Shown: piece after piece, positions 57,672 to 64,000 of the stretch
Layout: every line of letters begins with the position of its first letter
Position numbering within the stretch: the stretch's first letter is position 1
DNA from: Lactarius indigo
Lineage: Eukaryota > Basidiomycota > Agaricomycetes > Russulales > Russulaceae
Length of the DNA: 64,000 bases
Direction of reading: 5' to 3'
Assembly (NCBI GenBank): GCA_025766275.1
Contig: JAFKAC010000002.1
Location: 682,001 to 746,000 of the forward strand
The notes under the pieces: generated by a model
Database searches by the model: none
What the model saw: the letters and a program-made list of their open reading frames with translations, nothing else
What the model was told of the DNA's origin: nothing
Translations under genes and position numbers: made by a program

Positions 57672-60600
57672 CCGTCGGATAAATTGACATGATTGTGGCC
57701 CTGAGTTCACACGCCAGACGGGAATCGTGGCGAGGTGACACCCCATTTCTTCCGACGAAGCGCACAGAACGCGGCAGATAGCGGGCGCCGTGATGATGCA
57801 CGAACATCGGTTTACTGTAGATTGCGTTGGTAAAATGATAGTGGGAATCGTGAAGTCGGAGAGTTGTCGGAGAGCTATTATGAAAACGCGCGGGAAACTG
57901 CACTTTTGCGGCACCATCAAAGGAAGCAGTAGCTAAAGTCGCGCAAAGCAACTCCGGGCGGCTCTGGACATGGCGACGTGTTGCCAGTGGGCTCATGTCA
58001 GAGCCTGAGTGGCAGCTGCTACGTACTCTAAATCAAATTAAAGCCCAATGGGGGTTGCTCCGAGTCGGTTGCTCGTGCGACTTTTTGCAGACTCTATTCT
58101 AGTTGGTTCCTCTTCTTTCCAGTACTTCTGACTCGGAGGGCTATGAGTTCTGACTCTTTCCTAACAATTTACTCTGTCTGTGGACCTAGTTCGAGGGTCC
58201 ACGTCGTATTTTTGTTGTTTTAGAGACCACCCAACCTCGCTGGTGCCCCGTGACAGTCTCATGACCTCACGTCTTTTTCGCTGGCATGCGACGTGAATTG
58301 CTTTGACGCCTAGAAACTCCTTCCTGTTTGATGCCATACAGACTTTCAAGTTAGTCATCTTGGTACGTCCATGTTCCTTTCTGATATCTGATCGATACTT
58401 GCATGATTTCGGTCTCTCCCTCCTGGAGAGGTCTCTTTGGCATCTCACCAGGAAGTCCTCGGCACTCAGCGTTTGTCATTCGATACCTTCCTTAAACACC
58501 CCTATCCCCAGCTATTCCACCGTCGCTGTCTCACTCAATCCTAGCTCGGAAATGTCAACCTATTATGTGATCCCCCCCTACCTCAGGGTTTCTTCGCTGC
58601 TGGCTGTGCGATTAGACAGTTCCGTTCCTCTGTTTGATCCTGTGGGTCTATTGATAGGCATCTCGCGGATCAAAGCTTATAGCAGCTCATAGAGCACGTA
58701 GCTAGATCCTCCCGTAATTGTTTCTTGCCCGTGGTCCTCGGCGCTTCAAGATACCTCCTTTCTGCCCTTGTCACTGACACGCGCTCTTGTCGCACCAACG
58801 ATTTCTACTCATCACCTGCATCGTGGAGTGGGGATTGTGACATATTGGCGCACAAGTGAAGTAATGTGGTCTTCGCGCGGTTCTTTTCACATGTTTTTAT
58901 TGAGCTTGAAGCTTGTTTCTTCGGTCTTAGATGACTTAGATAGGAGAGCTTTTGACTCTCCGCAGTCAGTGGGTGATTGTTTTTCCGGTCCAGGGGCTAA
59001 ATCTCTAACCTCTCATAGGACAAGAGCGACTTTACTCTTGGCAACTCTCCTCTTCTGTATGTATTTGGCTGTGCCCCTCCCACACATCACATAATCTGTC
59101 TCTCGTTTCCTCGTTCTCCGTCATATCTCCTTTCTCTTGCCACCCAACACATTGGCGTCGTTCCTAGCACGATCTCTAGGAGTACCTTGATGGTTTGATC
59201 TTCAGTCCTTCGTGGCGCTCAGACTGATTTGTCAAGGGTAAATTTCTGTAAAATTCAGGGAGGCCCGGAGGTTTCTGTCCCCGGAGGTATTGTCTGTGAC
59301 GTAGAGGCCCTCCAGTCGAGGTTCTATGTAACAAGCGAACCTGCAAATATACACGTAACTATCCGATCGACATAACAGTACCCGGCTTCTTCCGGTCTCT
59401 GGCCTTCCATCTGTTGCTGCGTCAGTTGCTGCTCGTGCCTCTGGCCTCTGCTCCCAGTATTCAGGGAGGATTCTAGTATATCCCTCACCCAAGCTGCGAC
59501 TTTTTGTTGACTCCCTTCTTTTTTTGCGTTCGATCTGCTTCTTGTAACGGCACGTCTAGAAAAAAAAAAGTGGACCTGCGGTTTCGGACCTTGGCCACTG
59601 TGACCTTACCTTCCATGGCTAGTACATCAATCTGCCCGTCATCGTCTTTGCATCTGACAATTCTCCGGACATACGATGCTCCCAGTTTTTGAAGGAGGGG
59701 GAGCATCAGTTGTTCCGGACCACAAGAAGCTAAAACCTGGTGGTGTTGCCTACACAACTTGAAGGAACTGGGTAAACGCGAATAGGGTGCCGAAGGACAG
59801 ACCACGTTGAGGCTTCTCATACTGAAACTCTGCAACTTCGTTGTCAGGTTGTATTCAGCACTCGAGAACAGGGTTTAATTCGGTGGCCCGACGCCGCGCA
59901 TCAGTGGCGTCGGTAGAATCATCCAAGGACGAATGGGGATGAGGACCGAGTGCGATGGGTTTCAGAGTAAACCATGTACGCCGGCGTGACTCTTTTTTTG
60001 CATTGCCAATGACAACGCTGATCTTGTCGTCAACAGCCCCACAGTAATTTGGTGCCCAATCGCGTGCAAGCCAGGGTTCCAAAAAAATTAATGCGCGCAC
60101 AAGCAGAAGGATTTCACCTGCCGTAGCATGGCGCACAAAGGAGTTACCGGTTACCGGCAACAATCACAAGCCGACTCATATCTGAAGCTCTGAAGTCCGA
60201 AGTGTGGTAGAGTAGAGTAGGCAAAGATCCGCACCAAGTGTTCAGCTGTCCTGACCGTGACATAACCTCCTCTTCTCTCTTATTTTGACTGGTACCAGAA
60301 CAGCAAGTGGTGAGCGGGATTTTTTAAGCGCTTATTATTGCCCTAAGTCCCTAACTGAACGAGACTCTTCTACAGGACACATGCTTGCTGTCCTAACTCC
60401 GAATGAATGGTGGCACCGGGGGATAAATGATCTGTCGACCATAATTCATATGGCGCGTCGCGATCCTGGAGACATGTGGTTCAGAAGCATCCCAGAGGAA
60501 AATGTGGCCATGCTAACAACGCCCACACGCAACGCCTGGGTTCGCCGCGGGCCAAGGCTGTGGGCATCACCTTCCAGTCGGATCAAGGCAAGGTTCCCGC

Positions 60601-63390
60601 CACGCCGCCAAGCCGTAGGACCCGACCCACTAAACTGCGTGTCTATAATTCTTCGACCCGCAATTACTTGTCATTTGGTGCTCATCACCTTGTATTCTAT
60701 GATAGAAAATGTGTTCGTGCGTGAGCCCAACACGACACGCAATGAACTCCTGTGCTTCATCGGGCTGTTGCTAGTCATATCTACACAAGAGGTAGGCGCA
60801 TGATTCCCGGCCACTAGATACTAGCGCAAGCCGAGCCTCGGCGTCGATTATAGTTCAGTACTCAAAAACGGGGAAAGTCAAATAGATGCCCCAGGTCCTC
60901 GGCTGGTAAATCCCCTTCTCCGGAACACTTTCTGCTGCTTGGCAGCCTTGACCTTTGATGCAGTGAAATCCTACTTCTGTTACTTGCTTTCGGATTTGGG
61001 CATCTGCACTATGCTCCGGTAGAATTCGAACTTGAAACTGTGACGCCGGCAAGTTGATAACGCCCACCATGCGCAGAATCGTCTTGACCTCTACATTATT
61101 ACATTGCGTAGGAATAATAAAGTTCGTACATGAATACCGAATACCGAGAGAAAATAGTTTTTTTGCCTGATTTCGTCAACGGCCTGCTTGTGTACTCCTC
61201 ACGTCTTCTCACGCTCGGAGACAACGAATATACCAGAGTCCACGCATGGGGAGGAAGGGGTGCACGCGCGAGGACTATGGGCCTTCGGTGGTGTGTTCGG
61301 GTTCTCCCTCCGATATAGTCTTTCACAGAACTATACATGAATGACTACGGTGAGGCAGGGCGAGTGTTGAGGAAACCAATCGTAATCCCTTCCCTCACGC
61401 GTGGACTATGTTGAGGGCAGGAAAGCCCTAAAAATAAGTTGAAGGCGTTTCTTGAGCGAATTCCGCAAAACTCTAGAGGAGACGAATAAGTACAGACATC
61501 TTTAAGGCCAAACGAGACTATACTCACTACTTCCGATTCTACTTGGATCACATCATATCTGGAGGCACCAGGAGCGCCAATTCAGGATTTCTGTGGGGAT
61601 CCGAAAGTTGAACGCCGACTGACGGGGGTAAAGTCAGAGACAAGTAGCGCCCCCCACATCCTCCGCTTGAATCGCCATCGTCTCGACGATGGCTCACTAG
61701 TCTAGGCATTCTCACACTTCTCAGTCAAGGAATTTCTGGCGTCACTTCGCCTGGAACGTCCAGTCCAAAGGAAGACGTCTTGCTGCTGACATGCCCTTCA
61801 CCGACCAGCACACACGATCCTTGCACGTCATTATCAGGGTTGTCGTTCGACCGAAGTAGAACCCCCGAACAAGCTCGTACGAGGACCGTGTACGTGTGGA
61901 GGGATATGAAGCATATACGAGAACGTGCAACATCCCCCATTTGAAATAAAACGGTATGAGGCCAGAAATTCCATGACAGCGAAGTGAGGAAAGTGCGCAA
62001 CGCGAGAACCACCTTCGTCGACAACGGAGAAGATGCTGAAGAATGTGGATAGCGTTACTTGTCGCCGACTCTTCAACCGCCAATCCACGTTCAACTCTGG
62101 TAAACACTCCTGGAACCATCAGTGTCAAGCGCAGATACTTATACGGGCTCCTAGACACGAAGTAGCCAGCGGCCAATTTTCCTCATACAACGCAATGATA
62201 TTCGGAATGATCGCAGAGCTAATCAGAAAGCGAATGCAAGAGGTCTTTTGTGCGGAAACAGCTGCGGAACGACGAATTGAGTAGGTTTTTATAGAGCCGG
62301 TTCGAATATATTTCATTCTTGGAATATGTGTTTATCGGGTAACTGGTGAAGGTAGTCGGTTGAGGTATTGCAATTTGTGGATAGATTCGGCGGAGAGAGC
62401 CAGAGGTAGTCGTTAGCGAAGATGGGGCCAATAACGGACACGGACACGTCACTGGGATGTCGTCTACGTTGTCGGCATTATTGCCCTTACAGGTGAGAAT
62501 TGTGTGTGGGTATAGGGAGATGGTTGTTGGGGGATGAGTCAAGCAGGTGGGTCACCGCGTCAGCCGGAATATAAATACCCAAAGACAGGGGGTTGATCAG
62601 ATATGGTATAATATCCGCACTGCCTCTCGTCTGAGCTAAGAACTCATCAGAAAAACTTGAGAAAAAAATCAGAAAAAAAGGAGAAGCGGTGCTGCACTTG
62701 CCTGGACAATAGCCAGTCCCAGATAAGTCTGGAGGGTAGAATATTGTCTTGGAAGGTAGCGTAGACCCTGCGGCGAGAAAATAAATCAATGCCAGGCGAC
62801 TTGGGTGGCGGTGCGTTGTAGCTGCTAAGTTACGTTGCGATGGGGAGACGCGGCCTTGGACGCGGCCATCCCCGAGCCCTGAAAACTTCTCACGCCACCA
62901 ACGCCACCAAAGGCGACTAGCATCAAGCCTGAGGCCTGAGGACACGGATCCCTTGTTCGTTTCGAAGGATGAACGCCTCAAGCCAGCGGCGCTCGTTCAA
63001 GTGCCTCACTACAGAGCGCGGGCCACAAATAGAACTTCTTGCGCCCATGCACCGCTCGCTTATGTGCATCATCGGACCCGGGTACGTCTTATCTAACTTA
63101 CTATAGTATTATGAGTAAGTTGAACGCGCCAGTGGAAGTACATGTTCAAGTTGCTACAGGTTCACAATTGTATGGCGTATGAATAGAACTGGGGACAAGG
63201 GACCGTTTCACAACAGCCTACGCAGAACCCGTGCAACTCGCCACAGGTGCTATGCCCAAAATGACGCCATAGTTTCGCCGAGTTGGCAAGTCACATATGT
63301 CCAAATTTGCAGCCAATCTCCGCTGCTTGCCACTGCTACCTATACATCTCAGTCTTCTCAGTCGCGAGCAGCGTCATTGCACCCACCGTA
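57672..63390. other. 5.7 kb without recognisable gene
   Basis: Many short open frames occur on both strands. The longest (60285-60803 plus, 172 codons; 62487-62981 minus, 164 codons) have no recognised motif and no supporting splice pattern. AT-rich TATA-like ATATAAATACCC occurs at about 62571. I cannot support any gene. Confidence 0.4.
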
Positions 63391-63391
63391 C

Positions 63392-64000
63392 TTAGTACAC
63401 CCGAAACCGTCGATTAACTAGACTGGCATTTTCTAGGCTGTAGCTGAATAGCGACACCGAGCCGTTCAGAAACGAAGAACGGCAGCTGGGAGGTGAAAAA
63501 TTGTCCGTACCAGGTATATTTGGAACTAGGTCATCACCATGGCCCTTATCTAGCTCCAACGGCCGGGAGGTGTCACTGCTAGTTGATGTTCTCGACCGTG
63601 GCTCGGCTCCGGAGAAGCGGGTTAATGTTACGACCTCGGTGGTACCAACCCGGTCGGAGACCGTGGGGGCTACGCCATCGCGATTTTCGGACGATAGGCG
63701 GTCACGGAGGTAGATGCGATTGTTGAGGCTCACTAAGAGGGTATTGGAGTACCTTGAGACGTTTGTCACTGTTTTTAGCTCGCACATGGTGTGTAATGTG
63801 TCACTCACAGTTTCCCGATAAAATCCAATCTTTCGCTCACAGTTAGCTGGAAGAAAGACGACATACCAGGGGAACGTACGTGAATGCGAAATATACCTCG
63901 TTCTGTGAATAGGGTGGCCACGAGTCAGAAGATGAGTCATGGCGCATCTCGGTTCGACTTACGGGAAAGGCGGCGTAGAGCACAAGGGACGCGACAGCCA
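63392..64000 (-). CDS. DUF6534-like seven-TM membrane protein, partial (copy 9, opposite strand)
   Basis: The 3' part of a further family member entering from the right edge. Exons in order of translation: 64000-63963 (partial; LAVASLVLYAAFP), 63902-63880, 63829-63809, then 63752 onward with YSNTLLVSLNNRIYLRD. The same microexon sizes (23 and 21 nt) as in the array are kept. The tail either reads through to the stop at 63392-63394, or uses an intron (donor GTACGG at 63510, acceptor CAG at 63444) and ends at 63433-63435. It is about 27 kb from the array and inverted, so the family is not confined to one tandem block. Confidence 0.75.

Noticed and set aside
60285..60803. 172-codon frame with NELLCFIGLLLVIS, faintly like the IGLLL stretch of piggyBac-type transposases
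   Set aside because: The resemblance covers only about a dozen residues, and no catalytic aspartates or terminal repeats were found.

Overview
This window looks like nuclear DNA of a basidiomycete fungus, probably an Agaricomycete. Genes carry many 45-100 nt GT-AG introns, and the gene families fit that group: chromodomain-bearing Ty3/gypsy elements, a tandem family of DUF6534-type membrane proteins, a fungal class-II P450 and sedolisin proteases. No rRNA, convincing tRNA, CRISPR array or prokaryotic feature was seen. All identifications come from reading the sequence; no database search was run.

Layout. 1-5051: two Ty3/gypsy chromoviruses. Element A (1-2316) ends in its 3' LTR, and that LTR abuts the middle of the integrase of element B (2317-5051), which suggests A is nested inside B. 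B is decayed: two in-frame TGA codons and substitutions at two catalytic integrase positions. 5208-5743 is a probable solo LTR of another element. 5744-8098 has no recognisable gene.

8100-36950 is the main feature: a same-strand tandem array of seven-transmembrane DUF6534-like genes. Exon by exon, seven copies can be assembled into open frames (starts at 8176, 15667, 19467, 23149, 27449, 31183 and 34805). There is also an exon-1-only relic (33529) and, far away on the other strand, a partial copy running off the right edge (63392-64000). The array copies share the same 13-14-exon plan, including exons of 13, 21 and 23 nt. From copy 2 on they share a TATA box 79-100 bp before the start codon and homologous 5' and 3' flanks, so whole ~3.7-4.3 kb units were duplicated. 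They differ mostly in the cytoplasmic C-terminal tail. A complete P450 model (11773-13930) lies between copies 1 and 2. A short foldback element sits at 30426-30545.

36950-47500 is gene-poor and decayed: a broken hypothetical gene (37561-38400), an OB-fold-like gene with frame breaks (38699-39847), a proline-rich hypothetical protein (40176-40793), a possible solo LTR, and two sedolisin protease relics on the minus strand. One relic appears to fuse a propeptide directly to the last residues of the enzyme.

47501-57671 holds conserved single-copy genes: the beta subunit of methylcrotonyl-CoA carboxylase (minus strand, 12 exons, 570 aa; leucine catabolism in mitochondria), a bHLH transcription factor with a frame break near its C-terminus, and a small YCII-domain protein. 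57672-63390 has no gene I can support.
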